Shown in pieces: positions 35,805 to 49,500 of a DNA stretch of 64,000 nucleotides. Numbering within the stretch: position 1 is the first letter of the stretch; each line of letters opens with the position of its first letter. The notes under the pieces were generated by a model. It worked only from the letters and a program-made list of their open reading frames with translations, had not been told where the DNA came from and searched no databases. The DNA comes from Brachionus manjavacas (lineage: Eukaryota; Rotifera; Eurotatoria; Ploima; Brachionidae): NCBI GenBank assembly GCA_019054805.1, contig JAHQIY010000003.1, forward strand, positions 6,696,001-6,760,000, read 5' to 3'. The translations under genes and the position numbers were made by a program.

Positions 35805-38800
35805 TTTAATGCAAATTTAGTGACAACAAAGGAAACTTAACCGGTTGATTTTTTTTATATAAACAAGATTTAAAAGATTAAATTTGTTTCATTGTTGAAA
35901 AAAACAAAGCCATGCATAAATTTCCTCGATACAAAAATATTTGGTAGAATTTTCGTGTAAACTTGTTTTTTTTTGAATGTCAATTAATGAAATTAAAATT
36001 TTTTTTTTCCATCTAAAAAAATTAATTATCCATCAAAGTTTTTTTTAAGGGAACCCCACAAAACAAAGCCCTATTTTTTCAAACACATTAAATAGTTTTT
36101 AATGACAATTTAATTAATAATTAAGTCGAGGATCAGATTTGGGCCTAACTCAAGAACCACTGTCATCTCTTATTTATGTTGATGTGTCTTAGATAAAAAT
36201 TGTTACAAGCCGAGCTTATACTAAATTTATTTTATCACTTAAATTATTAAAAGCTTTCAATTAAGATTTTAATAAAACCTGCTCAGTGTTTTCATTTTTT
36301 CAACATTTGACCAAAGCGTCCAACAAGATTTATGCGTCTATGTCAAATGAATTCAAGTGACAAGCTAAATCACGGTTCTTTTAGTTGAGAGATGATGTTA
36401 AAATGAATGAAACCAAGCGATAAAAATCTTTTGAAAATAATGAAATTTTCAAAACTTCAAAACAAAAGAGTTTCGACGTTCTAAATAAAAGGTCATTTTT
36501 AAAATATCTTTTTTTTTTGTAGGTAATCTTTTTAAATATTAATATGTCCCGAGTAAAAATACGAATACTCTAATAGAAATTTTTTTTAAATTTTTTTAGC
36601 TTAAAAGAAACTTTTGAATACATTAATTGAAAATTAGCTTTTGGTTAACAATTTTTTTGTTCTTATTAATTAAGCACTTTACCCTTAGTTTTGAGTTAGA
36701 CCTTGGGCAAATAGCTTGATTTATGGCAATTAATTTGAACATATTTGTCCTTTTTTTTAAATATGTATATAACAATGTGAAATTTTTTACAAATATGCAC
36801 GAAATGACTTGAATCCAAATTTACGAATGGATGCATCACGAATCTTGTTAATACTTAAGTTTGTTCTCAACAAAAATATTTAAATTAAATTCTAGCAAGT
36901 ATTTCATTTACTTATCTTAATCTAAAGTTCATCGATTCCAACACAATCTAATTTCGTTTAATTAAGACATTTAGAAAATCTTTAAAAATAATATTATAAA
37001 CCTATTTATAAATTTAAAAAGATTATTTAAGACAAATAAAATTTTACAATTTCTTTAATTTTTTTACTACGTAGGGCTTGATAAAAACAGGATTGATTAA
37101 ATTCAGTCCTCTTGACATAAAAGATTTTTAAAAATTCCAAATCTGGCAATCTAATTCAAAAATAAAATATTTCATTTTAAAAACCCTCATTCAGCTAACT
37201 ACCAAAGTTGTATTTTGCGGAAATATTAAAATAATTTATATTTTTAAACTGAGATACTTTTATTATTTAATAAACAAAAAGATTCGGTTGAATTTTTAGA
37301 CATAATTTAAGCTCTATATTTAAACAAAATATTAAACAAAAGCTCTAGTTTATTTTGGCTATTTGATCCTTAAGATTATAGCTCAAAAACTCAACTAAAA
37401 AACCTTTTACAATACTTGTTAAAATGGATATTTTTAATTAGATGTAAAAATTAAATGCAAACAATGTTGACGCATATTATTTCCTCCAGTTCGCCAAATA
37501 TTAATCAATTTATTCTTATCTATTGAATGTTTGGTTGGATTAATTGTTGAATTCTAAATAATTTTGGTCTAAAGAACTAAGATCTGTAATTGAATCGAAA
37601 AGTTAATCTTTATCAAAGAAAACTTGATCTACTTAATATCAATAGTACTAATTCATTTTTCTTTTTGAATATGGTTTGCATCCGATTCAAGATTTAGGAA
37701 AAATGGAAGTATTTTAGTTAATTATTTTTAATAAACCTGGAGAATCAATGCGTTAAGATTTCGCCTTTTTTAATCAAATTCTAAATAGAGGGAAGCCAGT
37801 AATCAGATTTAATAATTCATAATCAAAAAAGATATTTATTGCTATTGCAACTTTTATCTCTCCTCTCTATTTTGAGCTATTAATTATTTCAAAAGAAAAC
37901 CCCAAAGGGAATAAAAGCTTCTTTAAACGAATCCAGCAGCAAAACAAGAATAAAATCAATTAATAAATTATATAATTTTATTTAATGGGTGCACTAAATT
38001 TTAGTTAACTTTTTAGAATAGAAATTAAGAGAAATGATAAATTGAAATCGGTCAGATTTTTCCTCAAAATTAGCTTTTGGTCTAATTATTCGTTTGTAAA
38101 TTTTATTTGTAAGGATTCCATTCGAGTAATTTACTGCTTCCAAAAACTTCAGATCTAATCATTTCACAAAAGTTTTAAAATGAAATTCGAGGAGCATAAA
38201 CAACATTTGATTTAAGCCGTAAAAAATACCCAGACTGTTTCGGATATTTTTCAATAAATTTCGATAATTATATTGAAACAATAAACCACTTCAAATAAAT
38301 TGAGTTAATATAAATATATGTAAATCAAACATAAAAAATCAACAAAAAAAAATTTTAATTTTATCAACTACTGAGTTGAAACAAGCTAGAAGAAAAAAAT
38401 GCTATCTCGGTGAAGAATATGGAAAAAACAAGACCCCTGTGATTTAATTAAGCAACTTTATATCTATAAGTATAAATATTTATCTTCAAAAATCAGAATT
38501 TCAATTGCAATTTATTAGTGTTTTTTCACTGTATATTGATTGATTTTTGTTATCCATATCTAAGGTTATTGGCTTGTGCGCCCTCTAGAAGATAGATTTA
38601 TGCTTATCCATTTTCAATCAAAATTCTCTTAAAAACCAGACAAATAGACTCTTCTATTTTTTCTTATCAAAATTCTTTATTGGTATTAAAAATATGTTTT
38701 TCTTTTAGTTTTGGGCTACAATCATGATCGGATGAATTAAAAAAGCAGATTTTTTCATATCTTAGAGCATTGACTCATAACTTCAAATATTCCAGTCACT

Positions 38801-41800
38801 CAAGAATACAATTCTTTCTTATTCTTCAATTAAACCAAAAAAATTCTCAATTTATTAGATCGATGAACCACACCTGAATATAGAAAACTATAAAAAGTCT
38901 TTGCAAAATAATTTTTTATGCATGATTTAATTTCGATTTATTGAGTTATTAGAAATTAAATAATTCATAAAAAATTGACATGTTGGATAGAGCGAAAAAC
39001 CTTAAGCTGAAATTAATTGAAAAAAATATTTTTAAATTTTAAACTAAGCGAAATCGAGTTTAAGATGCCTTTAGAACAAACTGGGAACACTCGTATTTGC
39101 CAAGACTATTTTTTAATTCGTTCTACTGTCTATCATTTTGTCAAAAACAATTGTTTTAGTGTTTGAAAAGGAGACCGTTTTGAAATTTGTTATCCTGAAT
39201 AGAAAAAAGAGATTAAAAAGTCGAAAAAAGTATGTGGATATTTTGTTATTTTCGAGTTATTTATCTAAAATAATTTCTTTTTTCTTTGAAGTATCATTGG
39301 ATTTTTATCTAAATAAAACTAAGACCATATTTACTAAAATAAGATTAAAACAAATTTTTTCTAAAGGTATACTAAATTTAAGAGAAATGGCTAATTAATT
39401 CCAGCGGGTACTATGTTTTCGTTCTCAGTTGTCTATTAGTTCTACATAAATCCATATTCTAAAACAAATACATTGATTCGCGTTGATTTTGTGAAAAAAT
39501 GTGCTGAAATATGTTATTATTCTTCTCCAAAAATTTTAATCGTGAAATTTTTCTTTTAGTAATATTTATAATAAATTTAGATATATTTAATATAAGCTAA
39601 CTTTTTTTAAAAATAAATCAATAAATCAATCTCGTCTTAACCTAGTTAAGGCCACCTATATTTATAAATTACTTAATAATTAAGTTATGGGAAATTTTTA
39701 AGACCAAGCTGTCTTTAACACGAATTTGAGTGTGTTAAAACTAGAAAACTTGTGTTAATTTTTATAAGTTTTTATTATTATCTTAGTGATAAAATCTAAA
39801 TGTATGGCAAAGTTATTAACTGACGAAATTTAAAACCAAACAAAAAATAAGATTCCAACAAGCAAACAGCATGAGAGAAATTATTAAACTGATAAAATAG
39901 CCAAAAATTGGTTTATAACTCATCAGAAATTTGGAGTTCGAACTACCCAAAAAGTTAATTAAAATTTTTTTTATAATGCCATAAACGCTTCTTAATTAGT
40001 ATTTTGTTTTTTTCTAAAAATTAATTTATGTGTCAAACTTTTTTTAATTTGATTTATTATAAGTATTTATATCAAATGAAAGATTTAATATATATTTATA
40101 ATTAATTTTAAATTCATTTTCTTGTTTTTTTTTCTCTAAAATATGAGTAGACTGTCGGCACGTGTGACGCTAGACTTGATTTAAATGCCATATTTGGCTA
40201 ACTTAAACTATAATATTTATAACAGTCTTTGTAATTATTAAAGTAGAACAAATATTTTTTAAAAAATCTACATGTCCTAATTTTCGAAAAATGCGTCAAA
40301 AATCAAAAAAAACACAGCAACTTGATGTAAAAAATTATTTCGTTGTTTAGATTTTATTCAAAATTGTCTTTTGACCTAATTTTTAATATGAATGGAATTA
40401 TTTAATGGAATTTTATAAGTTTCTAAAATAAAAATCTTTTTATTAACCTGATATGATTTTTTAAATTGTTGCAGCTAGGAAAAAAATTAAATTAAAAGGA
40501 ACGCAATAAGAAATTGACAAACTGAAATACAGTTTAGATTTTATTTAGATAATTGGGGTATTAAATGAATAATCAAGACTTCATAAAATGAGATTAAAAA
40601 AAAATAAAAAAAATTTGGGCTACAAGAAATTTTTAAAATTAAAAATTATTCCAAGATTACAAATTCTTGTAACAAAAAGGTAAAAACATTTAAAATAATT
40701 GAAAAAAGCAGTTAATCAACTTGAGATAAAGTTCTAATTTTAAAAACTAAAAGAAAAAAACGTCTCATTTTAAGACTTTTAAATTTTGAAAAAATTTTTT
40801 TTTGATTCTAATTATATTAAAAAAAAATTCACAATTTTAAAATAATTTTAGTACAAGAAGAAGTTTCTAAGTAAATATAAATAAAAAATTAAAAAAAATT
40901 CCCAATTTATTTATTTATTTTAATTTTTTTAGGCTATTTTTGTATTAATGTCTTAATTTATTTATATGTCTGGACAATATTGAGAAATTTTTACTCCTGA
41001 ACAAAAAAATTGTGAAGTGATCGAGCCAACTATTAAACGCTCAAAATTAAATTTTAAAATAATATAGTCATGAAATGCTCAAAGCAATTTATTATTCCGA
41101 ACTATTATCCGATTAATATTTGAGAATCAATCTAATCATTATTTTTAGATTTGAGTTCGATCTTTGAATTTATTAAAAAATTTCAAATAATATTCATTTT
41201 TAACTCATAAGACTAAAAAAGATTAATAAATAGAAGAGTGTATTATTACACAAAGGAAAATTCCTATTTAAAATTCTTGTTTTTATTTATAAAAATCTGA
41301 AATTTCAGAACTTGAATAAAGCAATGATCGGCTAAAATACCCCAAGCTAAAATTTCTTTAAAATTAAAAATTACTTAATAAAAAAATAATTAAAATTAAT
41401 AATATTACGCAATAAAAATAAATACAAATTTTGATTCTGTTTTTTTGAACCTGATTTTTTTTAAATTTTGGTATTAAAATATTTAATTTTAATTTTATTT
41501 TTTTTAAAGCTGTGTTCACTAATTCAAAATCGAAATTTCGATTTATATCATTCTATTAAAAAAATTTCTGAATGATGATACAAAATTGATAATAACTCTT
41601 TTTATTTTATTAAAACTAAACAGCTATTGTTGTGCCTTTTAAATCAACAGTTGGATCATTATTTGAAAAGCTTCTTACTTTTAAGTTAATACAACAAAAA
41701 AATCAAAGTAAATACTGATTGTGGATTGATTAAAAGCGTAGATACATGGAATCAAATGTTCAAAATATGCTTAACTCTTCATGATTTGAAATAATTATCC

Positions 41801-43369
41801 ATCTTTTTGATTTTATCTTATTCTTTCCTATTAGTTAATTTTCTAAAAACTTCTTTCAACAATTTTGAAATTCAAAATTTGCGATCAGGTTTAGGTTTTC
41901 TATAGTTTTCATCTAACTTTTAATTGATACAGTTTTTTTTCAAAAAATAAATTCTATCTATAATGAAGCTCTGGCTTAACCTGAAATAATTTGAAATATA
42001 AAGATTGTGAATTTTTGTTTGAATGCCTCTTAAATTTTTTCGGCTTTAAGAAAATAAAAATTGAAAATAAAGTTTCTTACGTAATTTTTATGAGTCTTTA
42101 TAACAGAAAATGGCAAAATAAAACTCTCTGAAAACAACAAGTTTAAAAATCTAAACTGTTAGTTTAATTAAAAAAAGTATAAATTTGATTCTAGCAATTT
42201 AGGTACATTTTTAATTTTCAAATTAAATTTTTTTTTTATGAAACCAGAAAAATTTGGCTCAAATTTGATCTGGAATTTACTACTTTTAAAAACATTTGGA
42301 ATCAAAATTGTTACAATGCCAAAAATATTTATAGTTTTCATGAGTGATGAATTTTGTTTGTTCAAATGCTATCACATTTGAATTATTAAATTTGTTAAAT
42401 ATATTATTTTTATTCAATTAAAACAAGTATAAACAGAAAAGAGATATAGAAATCATCGATACAATAGCAATAATATAAAAAATGTGTTAGTTCTATTTTT
42501 CTTCAAATAAAAACTTTTAAATTTTGAAAAAATTCAGCTAAAAATTGAATTAATTTTGATAAAAAATCTTTGTTGCTATTTCTAAGTCGATTGATTTTAC
42601 TCTTACTAAGAATTAATATTAGATGAAAAACAAAATATTTTTAAACTTAATTTTTTTGTAATTTTTAAACAAATGATTACTCAAAATTGATGCCTTTTTC
42701 ACATTTATCACTGGATTCAAAATATTATTAAAATGATTCAAAAAATTCGAAGAAATTAAAGAAAATATTGATGAAACAAGATCTAAAATGGTATTGTCAG
42801 AAACGGAATTAAAAAAATTAAAGTTCTCAGAAAAAAGGATATTTATTTTTGATTTAAAAATTATTTTCACTTAAAACGATTCCACAAAATTTTATTTTAC
42901 AAGTAATTCTAGACTAAAAATGAATAATATAAAGATTTCTAGAATTTATAAATTTAAAGAGATTTAGATTTGCCCAAACTAATTTTGATTGTTTTAAATT
43001 TTAAAAGTTGAATTTTTAGGTTTATTTGTGAGGATATAAAATTATTCAGATTAATTTATTTTCAAGGTTAAAATCAAAAGTTAAATTTCAAAATAAAATA
43101 AAGATTAAATTTTATAATTTAAAAATAAACGGAGAAATAAATTGATTGCTTTTAAAGCATTGAATTATGCTAAACAACTTTAAAAAGGAAAAAATTTCAA
43201 AACTAATTAAGTAACGGCCGAAGAAAAATTGTTTTCAGCGAAAAAAATATTGAAACAGAAAAAAGATTGTATTGAATATAGAGATTTCAAAAAATAATAA
43301 AGAGAGTGGCAGTTGACTAAAAAGTAACAAATTAAAGATAAAAAAAATGTTCAAAAAAAAAATTCGAAA
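35805..43369. other. Intergenic region between GRIP 5' end and copy C
   Basis: About 7.5 kb of AT-rich DNA with many poly-A and poly-T runs. Short open frames occur (39138-39398 plus; 42168-42365 and 42619-42870 minus) but are Lys/Phe/Asn/Ile-rich, lack splice context and match nothing I recognise. No RNA gene or transposon end is evident. The part nearest copy C (about 43335-43370) may be diverged remains of the shared upstream spacer. Confidence 0.7.
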
Positions 43370-43442
43370 AAAGACAAGCTTCGAAAAAAAATTTCAAGTG
43401 CCTACTAGAATTGATAAAAAAATTTAAAAAAATTGGACTTTT

Positions 43443-43477
43443 GATATCTTATCAAATGAATATGTTGAATATAAATA
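43443..43477 (+). promoter_or_regulatory. Conserved GATA pair and TATA-like box, copy C
   Basis: GATATCTTATC at 43443-43453 and TATAAATA at 43470-43477, about 112-119 bp before the ATG. A good acceptor-like TTTTTCAG follows near 43502, so a 5' UTR intron is possible. Confidence 0.45.
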
Positions 43478-43588
43478 TGAGCAAATTTTAAAATGTTTTT
43501 CAGCAACAACAAAAAGAAATAATACAAAAGCCAAAAAGTAAAATAGAATAGATCGAATATTCAATTTTGATTAAACAAGTGCTCAAAA

Positions 43589-46500
43589 ATGTTAGGAAAT
43601 AGAAACTATTTCCTGCTAGTTGTTTGCTTTTGTTTATTGCAATCAGTATTATTGGCACCTTTGGCTGAGCCAAATGTAAGTGAGGATTTTTGTTCGGGAG
43701 ACGATTTTTTGCGCTACGAAAATGGAAAAGAGTACTCGTACGAATACAATACACAAACAGATTTATGGATAAATGATGTTTCTGAAGAGTCTAGGTCAAG
43801 AGTCGAATTGAAAGCTAGAGTATTTGTGCGAAGTGTTGGACCATGTTTGTATTTGTTGAGGCTTCAAGATTCAAGTCTGGATGGAGAGTCGATTGATGCA
43901 AAAAATGTTCAAAGTGTTTTGCAAAATTTGAATGACTTTTCGGTTCAGTTTAGACTAAACTCAAAAGGTGAATTGGACCCGAATGTGGACTTTTCTGAAG
44001 GTGATTCGGCTTGGTCAAGAAACATAAAACGTGGTATATTGAGTGCATTACAAGTTAGATCGGTGAATGTGTTGAGAGACTTGGATGAATCAAGTGAATC
44101 AAATGATGAAGCAAAATCAGCTGTTGTCTATGAGACTGATGTACTTGGACGATGCAGAACAACCTATTTGGTCAAAGATTCGTCCATTATAAAGAGAAAA
44201 TCACTTCAACGATGCACTTTGAATGAGAACAGTAAAACAAGTGCCGTCCAATACGTGCCATACAAAAGCATTCCGGTAAGTTTATGGTCAAGCAGAATTT
44301 AAAAATTTTTTTTTTTTTAATTTTTTTCTTTTTTTTAATCTTAAGGAATTTTATCAAGCAAGATTGTTTGTAGAAAAATATGAATGTGATGTGCAAGTAA
44401 AGAATGGAATTGTTGACCAAGTGAAGTGTGACGAACATTCAACATATAAACTGGGCTCTCGAGGCGACAAAGGTGTTCAAGCAGTTGTTAGACAATCGCT
44501 TAGATATTTGAGTGCATCGAATGGTTACGATAGACGAGCTCAAGGTCCATTTAAAACGCACAATATTCGATTTGAATATACTGACAAATCAGTAGATGAT
44601 ATGGAATACAAAAACTTTAACATTGATAAGTATTTGAACGATTTGTGTTCATTGGTGAGTAATGGCCAAGGCCTAGAAAATGAACACTCAAACAACTTTA
44701 GAGCTCTAGTGAATACTGTTGAATCAATGTCTGCTAACGATTTGGTCAAATTGTACCGATCAAGTAGCGAAAAATGTAAATTGGCCAGTTTGACTGTTTT
44801 ACAAAGTTTTGTTTTTGCCAATTCGGAAAAGTCATTCGAAGTTGTTTTGAAATTGATGGAAGAAAACGCATTTAACGAACAACGCTTGATCAATGAATAT
44901 CCAGTGTTAACTGCTTTGGCAAGACTACAAAAGCCAGGATTAGAATTTTTAGAATATTTAAAATCACATTTAATAAATAAAAATAGTGATTATGTCTATA
45001 TGAACAAATTGTATTTGGTCTATTCATCACTAGTCAAGTCCTATTGTGACACCGATCAGTGTGATCAATCATTATTGGTAAAAATTTTTACAATTTTTTG
45101 TTTTAAACAAATTCTCTATTATTTCTTTATCATTTACTTATTATTTGCTTATTTTTTGTAAATCTAAATTTTACTAGCTAATTATTTAAAATTCCTTTTC
45201 ATTTATTAAATTTGATTTTTTCAAGAAAAGTTTCAGTGCTTTGTTCGCCAATAATCTTGGAACAAATTGTGCCGACTCGCCAAACAAACATTTGGTTACT
45301 ACATCACTCAAGGCTATTGGAAATATTGGCTTTTACAGCGATGTAAACACATTGATTCAATGTGCTTTGAACAACGAGAACAACTTGGAAACTAGAGTGT
45401 CGGCTGTGCAATCATTTAGACGCTTTGACATAAATACAATTATAAATGCCCAAGGTTTAATTGATTTGCTCAAGAACACCAATGAAGATACTGAATTGAG
45501 AATAAATGCTTTTCAAATTCTGGTCAAATGCATTGAAACCCAACGATTCCAACAATTTGCCCGAAATTCGTTAGTTGACTTGTTGCTCAATGAAAATGAC
45601 ATTCAAGTAATTTAAAATAAACATTTTAATTTAAAAAATTTATTTCCTTAATTTATTTGATCAATTTTTTCCTTTTCTTAATTAAGCTATTCACATATGT
45701 TGTCGATTATGCACGCGAGCGTGGCTTGACCATATTGTTGAATCCGATAATGTCTAATCCTGAATTGAAAGAAAAATTCTCGGTCAATTTTAAAGAATTG
45801 TCCTGGAACAATTTCAAATACAGATATTCGCTTAGCAGAGATGGTGCATTCGAATTGGACACATCTGTCATTTACGTTAGTGATAGATCTTTCATTCCGA
45901 GAAGTATTCGTCTAAATGCCACATTTCACATGTTCGGAATGTCTATAAATTTTGCTGATATTACATTGCGAACCGAGGGACTAGAGGATATTTTGAAATC
46001 GGTTCTAATTGATAAGCTAACATCAGAACAACTATTGAAGCGTCTCATGTCACAGCCAGAGCAAATAATTGACATCGTTCAAGCGATTGCTGATAAGGTT
46101 TTATTTACTTTTTTTTTCTATTCGCAAAATCCTGATCAATTTTATTTCCATTAAAAGCTCAAATATACCAAAGACAAACCATTCATGTCAATTTTGGTTC
46201 GAGTCTATGGATCAGATGTTTTCTACTCCGAACTGGACACTATTTATAAGTTGAAGCGTTTGTCTGACTTTTTGAGGAATCCACGTGAACATTTACTTTA
46301 TTCTCAAGTAAATACAATCAAAAACATGTTTTTGATTGATTCAAGAGTAAGACAACCACTAATGAATGGCTTTGAATTCAATACCTTTATGGATACTACT
46401 TTTGGTTTGTTGTTGATAAAACAAAGCTCAAAATCAGAGTCAAACGATTTGAGAAATTTCAAAATCGACAACTTTTACAGGTAATTTTATTTTCAATTGT

Positions 46501-49500
46501 AGACTTGAAAAATCCAACATTTAATTTAAATTTTGTTTTATTTTTAGTGCTTCATTGGCTGTAAACAGACGATTTGAAGTCCAAATAAATAAAGACAATA
46601 AACTTGCGTTGAAGAAGAAGGCATTTATGAATGCCAGGCTTAGACTTGACATTAATGGCCAGAAAAAGCCGACTCAGTTGAATACAATTGGAATTTGACT
46701 CCATTAAGAGAAATACCATTGCTTGTCTTGGAGTACGATACATAAAATTTCATCAAAGTTTAAAATTGTGCTAATTTTTTTTTACTCTTTAAAGTGGAAA
46801 ATTTTACAAACTATCTAATGGGCAGTATAATGAGGTAAAAAATTTGATGTAGACAGACGCGCATATCAAAATTGTACAAGCAGCAACTTTCATAATGGCC
46901 TCGGCATTGATCTGTGCTTATCAATTGATAGACCAAAACAAGGTTCACTCTGGGATGCTCTTAAGCCAGTTGATTTTGACAGAGTTTTGAACAATTTCAA
47001 CGACCAAGATGACGAAACAGACGATGAAGATGAAGAACAAAGCATCTATGGTAATGCGAATAGACCAAAACTAGTCTTGTCTGGTCCATATCGCTACGAA
47101 GTAATTTATTTAAATTTTAAAAAGATTCAAATTCTTGCCAGTTTCTAATTGATTATTACTTTTCTAAATCATAAATACTATTTTTTTACTAAATATCTGA
47201 ATTAATTTGAAGATAACACTCAAAAATCCTGAAAATGTTCGAACAATTAGTCTTAGTGGAAATCGTGTAAAAACAGAAAACTCGAAAACTCTCAATGCCT
47301 TTTTACAAACAATATCTAATTCAAACCAAGTAACCAAGAGAATGCAATTTACATACTCGAGTAAGTTTTTCAAAAATGATATTCAAGATAACTAATTAAC
47401 TAAATAATCAAAAAATTAAGGGAGCAGACAGGATACAAATAGAGGCATTCATAGACATTTAAACATTGAGTTGAAAAATCTTCAAAGCAATGATGTCCGA
47501 TTTAAATTATCAAGCGATATTGTGTATAAAAAACAAGAAGCCTTGAGTGCAAAATTGTTGTTGCAAAACAAAATTTTGAGAGAATTAGACTTGAATCTTG
47601 AATTAACAAGGGAAAAAAATGCAGAAAATGTAGTACCAACATATAAAATTGAATTGTTGCTTGATTCTAAATTGAGACAACACAAGTATAGACGATTCTT
47701 ATTAAATGTCTCGCCACAAGGTAAAGACATTCTATCAAACTTGGTCATTGAGAAATTAAGCGAAAATACCGACTTTAAAATGGAAAAGATTGCAGATGCA
47801 AGCTTGAGCCTAAGATCTAGATCAGGTGCAAAATATGACTATGATGTTGACTTTAAGATGCAAACAAAAAGACCTTCATCTTTGAGTGTTACAGGCGTTT
47901 TTTCTTTTGATTTATTGAAATCAAATTTAGACTTATCTGCAATATACTCTGGTCCTCGTTTCACATTAGTTTCTCCGGTCATTATTCGACTTTCGCATGC
48001 TTTCGATTTATCATCGCCGAATGCTAAATCTCATGTTCAAATGGGTGTTAAATATGAACCTAAAAATGTTGATCATAGTGTTAAGATTTTATTCAAAGCT
48101 GATCCTATCGCATTAACCCTTAATCATTTGGAAGCTCAAGTTCAAACACCCAAGACACAAAGCTCTTCACCGTACATAGTCTTTTTTACCAAAGAAATAA
48201 AAGACCAACAGCCTAATTCAAAAGAAGTTCATGTTCGAATTGGAGTTGATAATTTTGCAATTGATTTGTCCACAAGAGAAAGCAAAATTGCTAAATCCTT
48301 AACAAAACTAGACTCTAATAATTTAATCAAGTCGATTACACTCGATTATGTACGAAATGTTGACCAAAATTCAAATAAAAGAAATTTAAAGTTGTCTCTC
48401 AGTAAAAATGATGCCGAGTTTGCTGTTGTCGAATCAACTTTAAATGGATGCTTGGATCGCGTTAGATCGAACCCTAATGAGGTGCCAAGACAATCTTTGA
48501 GTTCTTCACTTCAAATAAAAGTTTTTGAAAACTCTGCTGGCGTTACAACTCAATTAGATTTTGAGAGTTCTGTTCAAAAGAGGCAACATTTTATGAATTT
48601 TGACTTAAAAACTGATGGTTTGCTTAGAATATTAATCAAGGTCTTGTCGATCGAGACCAAACTATCGGTTAATGGACCTAGAATTGATGCCCAATTTGAA
48701 ATGAAAAAATTGGCGAAGTAAGAAGCTTTGGCTTAAAAACCAAACCAAATTCACAAATAAGACAAAGCACTGGTGGATTCAACGAATTCGATGTAGATTA
48801 TGTTAAAGTTTTGGGTGGCAATATAAAAGTTACATCATCTGGCGTTGTCAAATATAAATTTGTTAATTTAAAAAATTTCGAATCTTCTCTAAATATGCCA
48901 GGCAATTTTAGATATCAATTAGTTTTTAAAAATGAACGAAGATTAAGTGATAAATTTTTTGGAGTTCATGAATTTCGCTTAAATTATGCGCATCTTGATG
49001 CCCAACAAACTGAAAGAGATTTGCAAGTATTTATTGATGGTGAAAATCAACCAAATGGTCTTGTTTTTAATATTTTGGCTAAAAAAGGTCAACCCAATAC
49101 ATTAGGAAACGTTGATCAGTTGGATTACATTTTGATTTGAAAACAAGAAACGTATTTTGGCAATTTGATGGTAAAAAGCGATTTGAAAGTGGCCAAAACT
49201 TCTTAAAGTTTAAATCAACTAAATTGAATTTTGATTTTGATTTGAAATGTTCTGCATCCACAAATAAACAATCTAATAAATTCGATTTAAATGCAAGTAT
49301 TGATGCACAATTTCCGGCCTTAATAAGCGATCCTGGATCTGTTAATTTCTTAAAACATTCACTCGTTATCAGCAAAACTTTGGATGGTAGTTCAAAATCA
49401 ATTTCAGGTTCATTGGAATCAGATAATAAGTTTGTAAATCGGCTTTTTAAATCTCTTAGTGTAGACTATTCGAGAAAACCAGTTAATTCTGATATGACGA

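Noticed and set aside
39138-39398. An 86-codon frame as a gene
   Set aside because: Composition is dominated by Lys, Phe, Ile and Leu as expected from AT-rich DNA, with no splice sites, no recognised motif and no partner exon.
42168-42870. Two minus-strand frames of 65 and 83 codons
   Set aside because: They are Asn/Phe/Lys/Ile-rich, isolated and without domain features; chance frames are the simpler view.
35805-43369. CRISPR arrays, viral fossils or LINE remnants in the long intergenic stretch
   Set aside because: No regularly spaced repeats, no long terminal repeats and no reverse-transcriptase or capsid-like reading frames could be seen; the repeats are simple A/T runs.
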